A DNA stretch of 64,000 nucleotides from Algibacter mikhailovii (GCF_014651495.1 NZ_BMWZ01000002.1:186001-250000); one strand, 5' to 3'. Counted from the stretch's first letter, positions 15,628 through 24,790 are shown. A program made the numbers and translations. The notes: generated by a model from the sequence alone, not told the origin.

Positions 15628-18492
15628 TTAATTTTCTGGAATAAAACCTTTATCACTAGCTAGAACCCATTTATCCAATTCAAAACCATCTTCTCGCATG
15701 GCGAAAGAGATGATATATTCGCCAGACGCTTCAAAATTTAAAGTAATTGTTTGGGCATAACCACAATGGTTTTCGGGGACGCGCTGCGCAGAAGACCAGG
15801 TCCATTTATTTTTCCCTTCACATAACTGTATTCTTTGTCCGCTTTCAGGCCATTCACCATCAACACCCACATGGACGCCATTATCTTCTGGCCCACTGGA
15901 ATACGCTTTGACCCAAACATAGTAAGTCCCTGGATTATTAATTTTTACTTTATACGAAACCAGACCACCAGTTCCTGGTACAGGGAAGAAATTTTCACCT
16001 ACAATTAATTCATCATCATGAGTTACTCTTGTATCTGGTAAAGCCTCAATATAGGCCTGTCCGCTAGCTGACGACGTATGATCGGCGCCTTTTGAGAAGG
16101 GCAAAGGACTTTTCTTTGACCTCAAATACCATTTTCTTGGACTTTCATTGTTAGTATTGTAATGATAATCCTCTGCCTCAACTTCTAAAAGACCGTCCTT
16201 TTCTTCAAAAGCTGAAACTTGTTCTAACTCTTCCTTTAAATTGAACCTTAAGGGATTTAAAGTTAAAGCATGCCAACGCCCCCTCGACCATGCCGATTCA
16301 TCATACTCCGGAATCATACCGTTAGTAACAGCCTTAGATGCTATCTGTAAAGTATCATTCAATTTTAGGTGAATTTTTCCTAGGCTTAATTTTGTTTTTT
16401 TAAATGATTCCGGAACTTTTGGATTTGAAACCGTCTTTAATGGTTTCCCATTGACTTTAATAACATAAATAGATTCTCCATCGTTCTCAGCAACCGTATT
16501 CAAGAATACTGAATAATATCCAGATTCACCTTTAAAGATAGTTTGAGCAGCTGCATATTTATCACGCTGTTCTGTCTTAGCAGCATTAATAGCGAAAGTC
16601 CCTCGTTTTTTCTCTTTATAATACGTAGCCTCTGCCTTATTATCAATCTCAAAATCCTCCAAAGCGTTTAAAATAATGCTGTTTTCAATGTTTGAGGCTG
16701 ATACGACTTTTTTAGATTTATTTTGAATCAAGGCTACCCAGTCTTGATCATTTGTAGGCGGTAATCCTAAGGATACTTTATCACCTCCTTTTAACGTTTT
16801 AACACTTCCCTGTTGGAGTTCACCTCCTATTTTTGGGTTGTACCATTTTACCGAGTACTTAGCTTTGGTATGGGTTAAATCGAGTTTGGTTTCTTTGACT
16901 TCCGGAAGATAAACTACATAAACAGCTCCTTTTTCCGCGAACACAAAATCATGTTCATTTTCAGTTAAGTCATCAGCCGAATGCATTGTTTCAAAAGATA
17001 TATACTTATGAAAAAACTCCATGGCATATCTTGTCTGATCCCATAATATATCACGAGACCGCCAATCTTCACATTTTAAATCATTATGTGCATACTTATA
17101 ACCAAAATACCATTCAACACCAGCGCCTCCTGCCATTAAATTACCCCATAAAACATCTGCTCTTATCTCATTATGTTCGGGATCATCAGCATCAGGTTTT
17201 GCTCCAGTATCAGCGGGTCCTATTTCATCTTGATTGACTACCCAGGGTCTACCAAAATTTTTAGACTCATTAATCCATTTTACAGTAATATCATGTACAT
17301 TATGAGGGTGATGAGTTTGCATTGAAGGACCATCTAAATACTCATAACCTAAAAGTGGTGTTAGAAACAAATCTTGAGCATCTGTATTTGCATGGGTGTG
17401 CAAGGCTATAAAATTTTGATACGGATCATTCTGTTTTATATACTTGGCCATATCTTTTCTATCCTGATCATTTTGACCTTTTGGTGTCCAACTTAATGGT
17501 CCATTTTCTTCACCCAAATTCCAAGTGATGCCTAAGTGATGTGAAAATCTTGCAATGAGCTCCCGATAATACAATTTGCGTTGCACCTTTGTTTCTCCAA
17601 TATCAAGTAATAATTCATTTTCAGTTTCTTGTGTTACAATGTGTAGCATTAAACCTAATTGATCCATATGATCAAAAACCACCTCCCATTGGTCTAGTTT
17701 ACTGCAGTCATAACGGTACCGCTCGTGTTCATTAGTCCATGGCCAAACATCCTTTCCATCACCTTGAATGTTCATTGTTAAAAAATATACGGAGTTCATG
17801 TTTTTAGACGCCAAATAGTTTAACGCTCCAATAATATTTTTTCCTTTGCCATTTTGCCAAGTAGGATCACCCTGCTTCCAATCTTGTGCATGCGGCTCAT
17901 ATTTATGCGAATCTGGTGTTTGGTCAAACTCATAATACCCTAAGAAATTCTCAGGGCTATCTGCCCCGCCCTTTATAAAGGACTCATTGGTGTCTGCATA
18001 TTTCAAATAGCGTTCTCCAACATATTTTAGCCGCCCTTTGGTTCTGAATGCAGTCCCTATTTTATCAGCTTCTCCAATGACAAAACTGCCATTAGCACCG
18101 TCAAAAGCAGTTGGTTCTCCTGCTGAAATATCACTATTTACTGCTATATTTTCACCTTTCCTAAAAGACACCTTATAACTCCATTCCCCAGCTTCATCAG
18201 GCATGAATCTTACTTTCCAAATGTTCCCACTTCGAGCACTTGTCTCTCCTGCATTTCCATCGGCTGCATAAAATCCTGGGACAATATAAGTCTTTGATTT
18301 GTTTGAAAAAACGACGTTTAATCTGTAATTTAAGAAGGGATTATTCTCATCAAACTCATTCAATGTGTCTCCTTCAAAGCTTAAGGTTACTTTATGCCAT
18401 TTTTTTAATTGACCTTCAATTTTAGCGTCTTGCGCATGCACAGAACTTAGGAATAAAACAAATAGTACTGTTGAAACATATAGTTTTTTCAT
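15628..18492 (-). CDS. Secreted DUF5060 glycoside hydrolase with C-terminal binding module
   Basis: A 954-residue exported enzyme. It has a signal peptide (MKKLYVSTVLFVLFLSSVHA), a DUF5060 beta-sandwich at about 25-115 (WHKVTLSFEG... PGFYAADGNAGET... DEAGEWSYKVSF), and a TIM-barrel catalytic region at about 140-540. The probable acid/base is E328 or E329 in TWNLGEENGP and the probable nucleophile E423 in VVNQDEIGP, both placed as in clan GH-A. A beta-rich domain follows, then a C-terminal carbohydrate-binding-like module (LLEVEAEDYHYN... GTYYVWVKAYSSG... DGFELDKWVL). It is the last gene of the acid-sugar operon and probably frees the sugar that the upstream genes consume. DUF5060 often accompanies apiosidase-like domains, but the substrate is not established. 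Confidence 0.8.
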   Translation of the reverse strand: MKKLYVSTVLFVLFLSSVHAQDAKIEGQLKKWHKVTLSFEGDTLNEFDENNPFLNYRLNVVFSNKSKTYIVPGFYAADGNAGETSARSGNIWKVRFMPDEAGEWSYKVSFRKGENIAVNSDISAGEPTAFDGANGSFVIGEADKIGTAFRTKGRLKYVGERYLKYADTNESFIKGGADSPENFLGYYEFDQTPDSHKYEPHAQDWKQGDPTWQNGKGKNIIGALNYLASKNMNSVYFLTMNIQGDGKDVWPWTNEHERYRYDCSKLDQWEVVFDHMDQLGLMLHIVTQETENELLLDIGETKVQRKLYYRELIARFSHHLGITWNLGEENGPLSWTPKGQNDQDRKDMAKYIKQNDPYQNFIALHTHANTDAQDLFLTPLLGYEYLDGPSMQTHHPHNVHDITVKWINESKNFGRPWVVNQDEIGPADTGAKPDADDPEHNEIRADVLWGNLMAGGAGVEWYFGYKYAHNDLKCEDWRSRDILWDQTRYAMEFFHKYISFETMHSADDLTENEHDFVFAEKGAVYVVYLPEVKETKLDLTHTKAKYSVKWYNPKIGGELQQGSVKTLKGGDKVSLGLPPTNDQDWVALIQNKSKKVVSASNIENSIILNALEDFEIDNKAEATYYKEKKRGTFAINAAKTEQRDKYAAAQTIFKGESGYYSVFLNTVAENDGESIYVIKVNGKPLKTVSNPKVPESFKKTKLSLGKIHLKLNDTLQIASKAVTNGMIPEYDESAWSRGRWHALTLNPLRFNLKEELEQVSAFEEKDGLLEVEAEDYHYNTNNESPRKWYLRSKKSPLPFSKGADHTSSASGQAYIEALPDTRVTHDDELIVGENFFPVPGTGGLVSYKVKINNPGTYYVWVKAYSSGPEDNGVHVGVDGEWPESGQRIQLCEGKNKWTWSSAQRVPENHCGYAQTITLNFEASGEYIISFAMREDGFELDKWVLASDKGFIPEN

Positions 18493-18552
18493 GTGGTGGT
18501 ATATTTTAATTGTTTAGTTTAATAGGTTACTTTTCAGCAATGACTTGAAAAG

Positions 18553-19578
18553 TCACAAAAACACGGGCTTATTGAGCTGAGATGATTCATAAACAGCCTC
18601 CTGTGCCTTTAGGGTTTTTAAATATTCATGTCCACTCGTTTCAAAAGGCTGATCGGCTATCATTTTATTCACAAAATCTCTTTGAAATATATAGCAGCAA
18701 TCACCTGCAAAACCAATGTCATTATGTATATAATTATGATTCCTTTCTTTTCTCCCTAATTGTTGAATGGTAATTTGTCCATCCGAATACAATCTTATAG
18801 ATCCTTTTGAACCATCAATTAAATATTCGCCAAAGGTATAACGCTGTTTTTTAAAGTTATTCTCATTAAAACGATTGGCATCCCAAATGGCATGGGCCTT
18901 GTTTTCAAAATTAAGAACCATTAATCCAGAATCTTCACCTTTTATAACAGGATTCAGACGTTTTAAAATAGCATAAACGCTCGCTACTTCTCCAGCATGA
19001 TACCTAAACGTATCAATAAAATGTACGCCTGTTTCATAAATAAGCAACTTTTTATAATCCCTAAAATAGGGTTGTCTTGACAAATAGGCATCATCACCCC
19101 AACCATCACCCATGCGGCTTCTAAAATTCAAACTAAATAAATCTCCTATTGCACCTTGATTGATGATCTTTTTAATTTCCCTATGCCAAGGTTGAAATCT
19201 GAAATTTTCATGAACTACAAATCGAACTCCCTTTTTTGACACATAATCTACAATCTTCTGCGATTCTTCAATAGTAGGTGCCAACGGCTTTTGGCATATA
19301 ATATGAACACCATGATCTGCGGCAAACTTACACATTTCAAAATGTGTTTCTGGCGGGGTTATAATATCAACAAAATCAGGTTTTTCCTGAATAATCATTT
19401 CCTTATAATCGGTGTAATGCTTTTTAACACCATAAGGCTCCATAATGCCTTTAGCCCGTTCAAGGTTTGAATTACATAATGCTGTTATTTCAACCTCAGG
19501 AATACGCGTCCAAGCCTCGTATTGAAACCTACTAAAATAACCCGCTCCTATGGCAACCCCCTTTAATTTACTTTTCAT
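18553..19578 (-). CDS. Gfo/Idh/MocA family oxidoreductase
   Basis: A 341-residue NAD(P)-dependent sugar or cyclitol dehydrogenase. The N-terminal Rossmann domain has KGVAIGAGYFSRFQYEAWTR and the conserved second-domain entry ICQKPLAPTIEESQKIVDY (the family's EKP-type lysine, here QKP). The C-terminal alpha/beta domain carries YETGVHFIDTFRYHAGE (HxxD-type catalytic region). The start overlaps the MFS gene by 11 bp, so the two are coupled. In this operon it could oxidise the free sugar to a lactone or keto-sugar, as D-apiose dehydrogenase of the same family does, but the substrate is inferred only from context. Confidence 0.85.
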   Translation of the reverse strand: MKSKLKGVAIGAGYFSRFQYEAWTRIPEVEITALCNSNLERAKGIMEPYGVKKHYTDYKEMIIQEKPDFVDIITPPETHFEMCKFAADHGVHIICQKPLAPTIEESQKIVDYVSKKGVRFVVHENFRFQPWHREIKKIINQGAIGDLFSLNFRSRMGDGWGDDAYLSRQPYFRDYKKLLIYETGVHFIDTFRYHAGEVASVYAILKRLNPVIKGEDSGLMVLNFENKAHAIWDANRFNENNFKKQRYTFGEYLIDGSKGSIRLYSDGQITIQQLGRKERNHNYIHNDIGFAGDCCYIFQRDFVNKMIADQPFETSGHEYLKTLKAQEAVYESSQLNKPVFL

Positions 19579-20833
19579 ATTTTATTTCTTTTGAAGAATC
19601 CATATACAACCAACATATAATGGCTACCAGACCCAAAAAGGCTGCCACATAGAAAAAAGGCTGCGTTGACCCTGTCCATTCTATGAGATAAGGAAAAGCC
19701 AGCGCTGTGGAAAAAGCACCTAAATTCCCTGCCATATTCATCATGCCCGATACTTTACCGGAGTTTTCTTTTCCAATATCCATACAAAAAGACCAAGAGG
19801 GGCTTAATGTCATGTCTGCCCCAAAAATGGCCACAGATAAGCATAGTACAGCCCCTAAGGCCGTATCCATATACAAGCTTGAAAGTATCCCGGTTACCAC
19901 CAATACGAATCCTACAATAGCAGGTACTTGTCTTGACAACTTCCATTTTCCGGATTTATATATGGCATCCACGGTATAACCAGACACCCAGTTGCCTAAG
20001 GCTCCTGCGAGTAACGGCATCATAGCATAAAAGCCTGTTGTTACTAGATTTAAACTATACTTATCTTTAATATAAGGAAACAACCATGTTAACATAAAAA
20101 AGAAAATAAAATTACTCCCTATATATTGAATCATGGCTAAAATGACATTCTTCGATTTTAGAATTACACCTATTGGCAATTCTACTTTCTTCGCATCGGT
20201 TTCCTTTTGTCTATTTTCAATGATATAATCTTTTTCAAGCTGAGATATACCAGGGTGTTCTTCTGGTTTATTCCTAAAAAGAACATAGAATAACCCAGCA
20301 CAAATAACCCCAATAATACCAAAGAAATAAAAAATAGATCGCCACCCCCAGGCCTCTATTAAATAAGCTACAAGAGGTAATGCAAAGGCTGCACCTAGAC
20401 GAGATCCTGAGAAGTTTATTCCCTGAAAAATCCCGCGTTCCTTCAAGGGTACCCATGAAAAAGCAGCCCGTGAAATATTAGGAAATGCACCAGCTTCTGC
20501 ACCGCCAAAAATAAATCTAAAAAAAAGCATGGACATATAGCTCCATGCTGCTCCAGTTAACGCCGTAAAAAAAGACCATAGCACCATAATAGACGTCATA
20601 ACTTTACGCACACCATATTTATCACCCATGGCACCTCCTGGCACCTGAAACAAAGCATATCCCAGAGCAAAGGCACTGAGCACCCAACCCATTTGAATAT
20701 CAGTTAGATTTAAATCTGCGCTGATGGAATCTTTGGCTGAAGAGATACAAACTCTGTCAATATACAAGAGGAGTGTAATTAAAAAGGAGCCTGCAAAGAA
20801 TCCATAACGTTTGGATGGTACTTTTTTTATCAT
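19568..20833 (-). CDS. MFS transporter, anion:cation symporter (ACS) type
   Basis: A 421-residue 12-helix permease. MGWVLSAFALGYALFQVPGG, then GDKYGVRKVMT, is the MFS loop 2-3 signature in the form seen in hexuronate, galactonate and glucarate carriers. SRAAFSWVPLKERGIFQGIN matches the ACS family's mid-protein motif. It would import an organic or sugar acid across the inner membrane with protons. It lies 5 bp after the DUF1537 kinase gene and overlaps the Gfo/Idh/MocA gene, so it is an integral part of the operon. Specificity cannot be read directly. Confidence 0.88.
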   Translation of the reverse strand: MIKKVPSKRYGFFAGSFLITLLLYIDRVCISSAKDSISADLNLTDIQMGWVLSAFALGYALFQVPGGAMGDKYGVRKVMTSIMVLWSFFTALTGAAWSYMSMLFFRFIFGGAEAGAFPNISRAAFSWVPLKERGIFQGINFSGSRLGAAFALPLVAYLIEAWGWRSIFYFFGIIGVICAGLFYVLFRNKPEEHPGISQLEKDYIIENRQKETDAKKVELPIGVILKSKNVILAMIQYIGSNFIFFFMLTWLFPYIKDKYSLNLVTTGFYAMMPLLAGALGNWVSGYTVDAIYKSGKWKLSRQVPAIVGFVLVVTGILSSLYMDTALGAVLCLSVAIFGADMTLSPSWSFCMDIGKENSGKVSGMMNMAGNLGAFSTALAFPYLIEWTGSTQPFFYVAAFLGLVAIICWLYMDSSKEIKYEK

Positions 20834-20838
20834 GGTGG

Positions 20839-22242
20839 TTAGTTTAGTTTCGTAATTATCTTGAGCAATGTATGTTCATCACCTACATTACCTGGAAATA
20901 CAATATATAATAGCTTAGGGAATTTGGTTTCACTCCCCATTTCCCAAACCGGAATACCAGCTTCAATCTGCCCTAAAACTTTCGATTGTTTCATCCCCAA
21001 TCCATGCAAAGCCAAATCATTTGATGTTATACCTCCTTTTGCTAAAAGATATTTTGGTTTTTCTTTTAAATTTTGGACCAAATACACTAACGCATTAGAT
21101 ACCTGCTTCGCTATATTGATATTTGAACCAGTATCTTTCCCCGTTACTAATTTCCTACTAGTAAATACAATGACATCCTGTCCGTTCTCAAGCTTATTAT
21201 CTATCACCTTTAACAATGCTATTAAGTAAGCCCGGGATTCATTTCCTATCACTTTTGAAACATCAACCTCAACGATGGTATCCGTCGCATAGTGTGTTAA
21301 TGCTTTATGGAGTTGTGATGACGATTTAGGGACATAAGACCCAACTATGGTTAATCCTCCTCGTTTATTGTTGGTGTCAACAATATCATCGACCTTTAAT
21401 AAACCTTTAGGCTTCAACCCAATATAGGAAGGCACAAATGAACTTGAGGTTCTATATATTAAAGATTTTCCTTGAGACTGGGCTTGTAATAAAGCACAGG
21501 TCGCTTTATCTAAATCATAATAATTTAAAGCATTTATTATACAGTGTGCACCCGAAGGTATAGTGATGATATCCTCAACTAAGTCATTAAGGTTTTTGGT
21601 ACGTATATCATGAATAGAAATCGCATAAATGCTATTGGCTTTAATTTTACCATGCGTTTTTTCTTCAATCCATTTTTTTAAATTCGCATGTTTATAACCA
21701 AACGTATGGTCCTGTGAAAATGGTGTCTCATTTACCGGGGTTAAGCCCCCTTCCCGCTGAATATAGTGATTATCATTCACAGTGACTCTTCCGCCCTCAA
21801 ACATCACAGGTATAACCATGGTAACAGCGTCATTTTCACCTACTTCTAGCTGCAGCGTTTCTATCTCAAAAAAATGACCTCTTAAGGTAGAATCACTCCT
21901 GCTTATCAACGTAAAGTCACGATCAACAAGCTTTGATGCCGCTAATATATTTTGTGCAATCTGAGCATATATCGCTTTGGATTGACTGGCTGACAAACTT
22001 CTAGAATTTGTTAGCAAAAAGAAAGTTGGAGTTCTCTTTTTGAATTCATCAACCAAAGTTTGAATTTCCCAGTTGGTTAATAACGGAATATCATAGACGG
22101 TTTGATTTCCTGTAGGATCATCATCTATAACGATGCATGTTTTATCAAGAGATGTAAATAAGGAGTTGTTGGTAGCTCTATAGTCTAGTGATTTATCTTC
22201 TGTTGGTAATAGCCGAATAATGTTTTCTTCTAAAATGCTCAT
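20839..22242 (-). CDS. Four-carbon acid sugar kinase family protein (DUF1537)
   Basis: A 467-residue ATP-dependent kinase of the DUF1537 family, whose characterised members (OtnK, DtnK, DenK, OiaK) phosphorylate tetronates, oxo-tetronates or oxo-isoapionate. The N-terminal domain has IVIDDDPTGNQTVYDIPLLT and the substrate motif RSDSTLRGHFFEIE. The C-terminal nucleotide-binding domain has LAKGGITSNDLALHGLG and YIVFPGNVGDEHTL. Its start overlaps the upstream cyclase gene's stop (TAATG). In related clusters the next enzyme is PdxA2; here the operon instead has an IPMDH-like dehydrogenase. The product is probably a 4-phospho acid sugar. Confidence 0.88.
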   Translation of the reverse strand: MSILEENIIRLLPTEDKSLDYRATNNSLFTSLDKTCIVIDDDPTGNQTVYDIPLLTNWEIQTLVDEFKKRTPTFFLLTNSRSLSASQSKAIYAQIAQNILAASKLVDRDFTLISRSDSTLRGHFFEIETLQLEVGENDAVTMVIPVMFEGGRVTVNDNHYIQREGGLTPVNETPFSQDHTFGYKHANLKKWIEEKTHGKIKANSIYAISIHDIRTKNLNDLVEDIITIPSGAHCIINALNYYDLDKATCALLQAQSQGKSLIYRTSSSFVPSYIGLKPKGLLKVDDIVDTNNKRGGLTIVGSYVPKSSSQLHKALTHYATDTIVEVDVSKVIGNESRAYLIALLKVIDNKLENGQDVIVFTSRKLVTGKDTGSNINIAKQVSNALVYLVQNLKEKPKYLLAKGGITSNDLALHGLGMKQSKVLGQIEAGIPVWEMGSETKFPKLLYIVFPGNVGDEHTLLKIITKLN

Positions 22243-22877
22243 TAATATTTTTCAATTGCTATTACTCTAGCAGGAGAACCATCACCACCACCTATTTTTA
22301 AGGGCAATGCTATAAGTTCAACGCAATTAGAGTTTAGATTTTCAAGATTAGTGAGTCCTTCAATAATAACAACACCTTCTAAAAGAATTTGATGAATTTT
22401 AGTAACCTCATCAATATTATTTAGATCGGCCACTGATGGCGGTTCAACACCAAGCATTTTAACCTCATTTAACACACACCAATGTGCCAATTCTTCAGAA
22501 ATGCGGGGTAATTCATTTCTATATTTAGCTGTATTGACGAATTGCGACCAACCTGTCCAAAAAACAAGGCTATCACCTTTTTGGAATACATCTAGCACAT
22601 CTTGCGGGATATGACTAATCTGAATTAGCCCCTTTGCTCCCAGCGTACGCATATCAATTATCCAAGCTTTACCAACAAAATGGTCTACAGGTATTTGATC
22701 AATAGTTTGATTACTTACATTAAAATGCAAGGGCGCATCCATATGCGTACCACAATGCGAATAAAACGACAAGGTGCTAGCGTTCCAGCCATCATTATCA
22801 ATAGTTTTACTGATTTCCTTAGAGAAACCAGCAAAACTATCTGTATATGTTAATGTAAGATCAACAATATTGTTCAT
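22242..22877 (-). CDS. Cyclase-family (kynurenine formamidase-like) metal hydrolase
   Basis: A 211-residue protein of the cyclase/KynB family. The metal-binding HxGTHxDxPxH-type motif is clear in SHCGTHMDAPLHFN, and GVEPPSVAD and the C-terminal ELIALPLKIGGGDGSPARVIA are family landmarks. Members hydrolyse amides, lactones or similar bonds with a divalent metal. In this acid-sugar operon a lactonase role, opening an aldonolactone made by the oxidoreductase, is plausible but inferred. It begins 6 bp after the dehydrogenase gene and overlaps the kinase gene, so it is translated as part of one mRNA. Confidence 0.85.
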   Translation of the reverse strand: MNNIVDLTLTYTDSFAGFSKEISKTIDNDGWNASTLSFYSHCGTHMDAPLHFNVSNQTIDQIPVDHFVGKAWIIDMRTLGAKGLIQISHIPQDVLDVFQKGDSLVFWTGWSQFVNTAKYRNELPRISEELAHWCVLNEVKMLGVEPPSVADLNNIDEVTKIHQILLEGVVIIEGLTNLENLNSNCVELIALPLKIGGGDGSPARVIAIEKY

Positions 22878-22883
22878 AGAGAA

Positions 22884-23930
22884 CTATAGGTTTTTAATTA
22901 CTGCATCGGCAACATCAGATGTTGTTGCAGAACCACCTAAGTCTACGGTCAAAACACCTTCAGACGTACTTTTATCAATAGCATCCATAATGTTTTGCGC
23001 GGCTTCAATCTCTCCCAAATGCTCTAACATAATGGCTGCAGACCATATTTGTCCATAAGGATTTGCTATATTATTTCCTGCAATATCTGGTGCAGAACCA
23101 TGTATTGGTTCAAACATAGATGGAAACTCCTTCTCAGGATTTACATTTCCACTACCACCAAGACCTAAACTTCCCATAATAGCACCACCTAAATCACTTA
23201 AAATATCACCAAAAAGGTTGGTTGTTAAAACCACATCAAAAATTTCTGGCTTTAAAACAAACATAGCGGTAGAGTTATCAATATACATTTGTTCGTGCTC
23301 AACATCTGGATATTGTTGGGCTACTTCTTTAATCACTCTATCCCAATAGGCCAAACTATTAATTAAGGTATTGGACTTTGTAATATGCGTGACTTTATTT
23401 CTTCTTTTTCTCGCCAATTTAAAGGCATAATGGGCTACACGCTCAATACCTTTTCTTGTAAAAACACTGGTATCTGTACCCATTCCGTTTTCTTCATCTG
23501 GCAAATACTGACCTCCCATTTGAACAAACTCTCCTTCTGTATTCTCTCTAACGATTACAAAATCAATATGTTTTTCAGAACGTAACGGTCTTGTTACACC
23601 AGGGTAAGTTCTTACCGGTCTGTAATTTACGTATTGATTAAACGATGTTCTTACCTTAAAGGTGTAATCTTTTGCAGGAAGGGTATCATCAACTGCTGGT
23701 AATCCTACAGAACCGAAATAAACGGCGTCAAATTTCTTTAAAGTTTCTAAACCATCCTCTGGTAAAAACTCACCATTTTCTAAGTAATAACCTGCTCCCC
23801 AACCAAAAGATTCTGAGCTAATACTAAAACCATGTTTTTCAGCGACTGCTTCTAGCACCCTGTATCCTTGAGGTACAATTTCGTTCCCTATACCATCTCC
23901 TGGTACTACTGCAATGTTGTAATTTTTCAC
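22884..23930 (-). CDS. Isocitrate/isopropylmalate dehydrogenase family enzyme (tartrate/D-malate dehydrogenase-like)
   Basis: A 348-residue NAD- and metal-dependent beta-decarboxylating dehydrogenase. Visible motifs are VVPGDGIGNEIVPQG, VIVRENTEGEF (substrate arginine region), the lysine in THITKSNTLI, the metal site NLFGDILSDLGG and EPIHGSAPDIAGNNIANP in the nucleotide loop. The overall form is nearest to TtuC/DmlA-type tartrate or D-malate dehydrogenases, not leucine-pathway LeuB. It lies 10 bp behind gntR and in front of the DUF1537 kinase operon genes. PdxA2, the usual partner of that kinase, shares this fold, so this enzyme may oxidise and decarboxylate the 4-phospho acid sugar. That role is inference. 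Confidence 0.85.
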   Translation of the reverse strand: MKNYNIAVVPGDGIGNEIVPQGYRVLEAVAEKHGFSISSESFGWGAGYYLENGEFLPEDGLETLKKFDAVYFGSVGLPAVDDTLPAKDYTFKVRTSFNQYVNYRPVRTYPGVTRPLRSEKHIDFVIVRENTEGEFVQMGGQYLPDEENGMGTDTSVFTRKGIERVAHYAFKLARKRRNKVTHITKSNTLINSLAYWDRVIKEVAQQYPDVEHEQMYIDNSTAMFVLKPEIFDVVLTTNLFGDILSDLGGAIMGSLGLGGSGNVNPEKEFPSMFEPIHGSAPDIAGNNIANPYGQIWSAAIMLEHLGEIEAAQNIMDAIDKSTSEGVLTVDLGGSATTSDVADAVIKNL

Positions 23931-23940
23931 TTTTTTGTAT

Positions 23941-24561
23941 TTATTTATTTAATAGTATTCTCGATTTTTCAATATGTTCTCTAGCATATTTTTCCGCTTG
24001 ATCTGCATTCCCGTTTTCTATGGCATTAATAATTTTGAAATGCTCATGTAACGTTTCTTCTGGAGGCCTCACCAGTCCATGCCCTGTCACCTTATCATGA
24101 ATATTGCTAAAGAAATATATCTTATCCAAAGGGGCATTATTGGTTAGTTTAATTAGAAGTGAATGAAAATGTTCATCTGCTCTAGTATAGGCATCCAAAT
24201 CTATATTTGATTGTGAAGAAAAAGGCATAAAGCATGCTTTAAGTTGTTTCACAACGGCTTCGTCCTTTTTTATTGCCAAAACTCTAGCTGCCATACCTTC
24301 AATAGCCTCGCGGCAGATATAAATATCAAATATTTCCTTTTCATCTAAAGACCGCACAAACATCCCTCGTCTTGGTATACTCTCTACAAGATATTCATTC
24401 TCTAAAGCTAATAAGGCTTTCATTAAAGGGGTTCTACTAACCCCTAACAATTCTGATATTTTTTCTTGAACGATTTTCTCGCCCTGCTTAAGCTCTCCAT
24501 TACGAATCATGTCTTTTAAACGCAAATAAATGGGCTGGCTTAAATCTGTATGTTCAATCAT
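23941..24561 (-). CDS. GntR-family transcriptional regulator (FCD/FadR subfamily)
   Basis: The product is 206 residues from the ATG at 24561. The winged helix-turn-helix (about 5-70) has the GntR pattern QPIYLRLKDMIRNGELKQGE, ISELLGVSRTPLMKAL and IPRRGMFVR. The ligand-binding FCD domain follows, with metal-ligand type residues in DAYTRADEHFHSLLI and the final HFKIINAI...HI. An upstream in-frame ATG at 24636 would add 25 residues (including several Cys), but those codons overlap the 28-bp palindrome and have no family similarity, so I prefer 24561. It heads the operon and is expected to sense a pathway intermediate. Confidence 0.9.
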   Translation of the reverse strand: MIEHTDLSQPIYLRLKDMIRNGELKQGEKIVQEKISELLGVSRTPLMKALLALENEYLVESIPRRGMFVRSLDEKEIFDIYICREAIEGMAARVLAIKKDEAVVKQLKACFMPFSSQSNIDLDAYTRADEHFHSLLIKLTNNAPLDKIYFFSNIHDKVTGHGLVRPPEETLHEHFKIINAIENGNADQAEKYAREHIEKSRILLNK

Positions 24562-24570
24562 ATAAAAGTA

Positions 24571-24598
24571 AATTGTGTTTTGTATACAAAACACAATT
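24571..24598. promoter_or_regulatory. Perfect 28-bp palindrome, probable GntR operator
   Basis: The half-site AATTGTGTTTTGTA (24571-24584) is followed directly by its exact complement (24585-24598). The core TTGTATACAA fits FCD-type GntR operators. It lies 10 bp before the gntR start, where a bound repressor would block transcription of the whole operon. Confidence 0.8.
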
Positions 24599-24790
24599 AT
24601 ACAACATTTTATTTTATACCGCAACAAGAAAAACACGAATCACAAGTTATAACAACCTCATAATTAAGCTGTATACGCTTTGTACAAGTGTTTATGTTTT
24701 CGCTAATACATCAATAAAAAGCTGTTTCCTAGTAGTCAAAATAATGGAGATGTGACATGGTATGTCATGATAAATAATTTTAAAATTTCT

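Noticed and set aside
18529-18555. Hairpin ACTTTTCA/TGAAAAGT between the DUF5060 gene and the oxidoreductase gene
   Set aside because: It is only 8 bp with no T tract and overlaps the oxidoreductase stop codon; too weak to call a terminator or processing site.
20861-21229. Rightward 122-codon frame inside the DUF1537 kinase gene
   Set aside because: It lies wholly antisense to a complete gene with all kinase motifs and resembles no known family.
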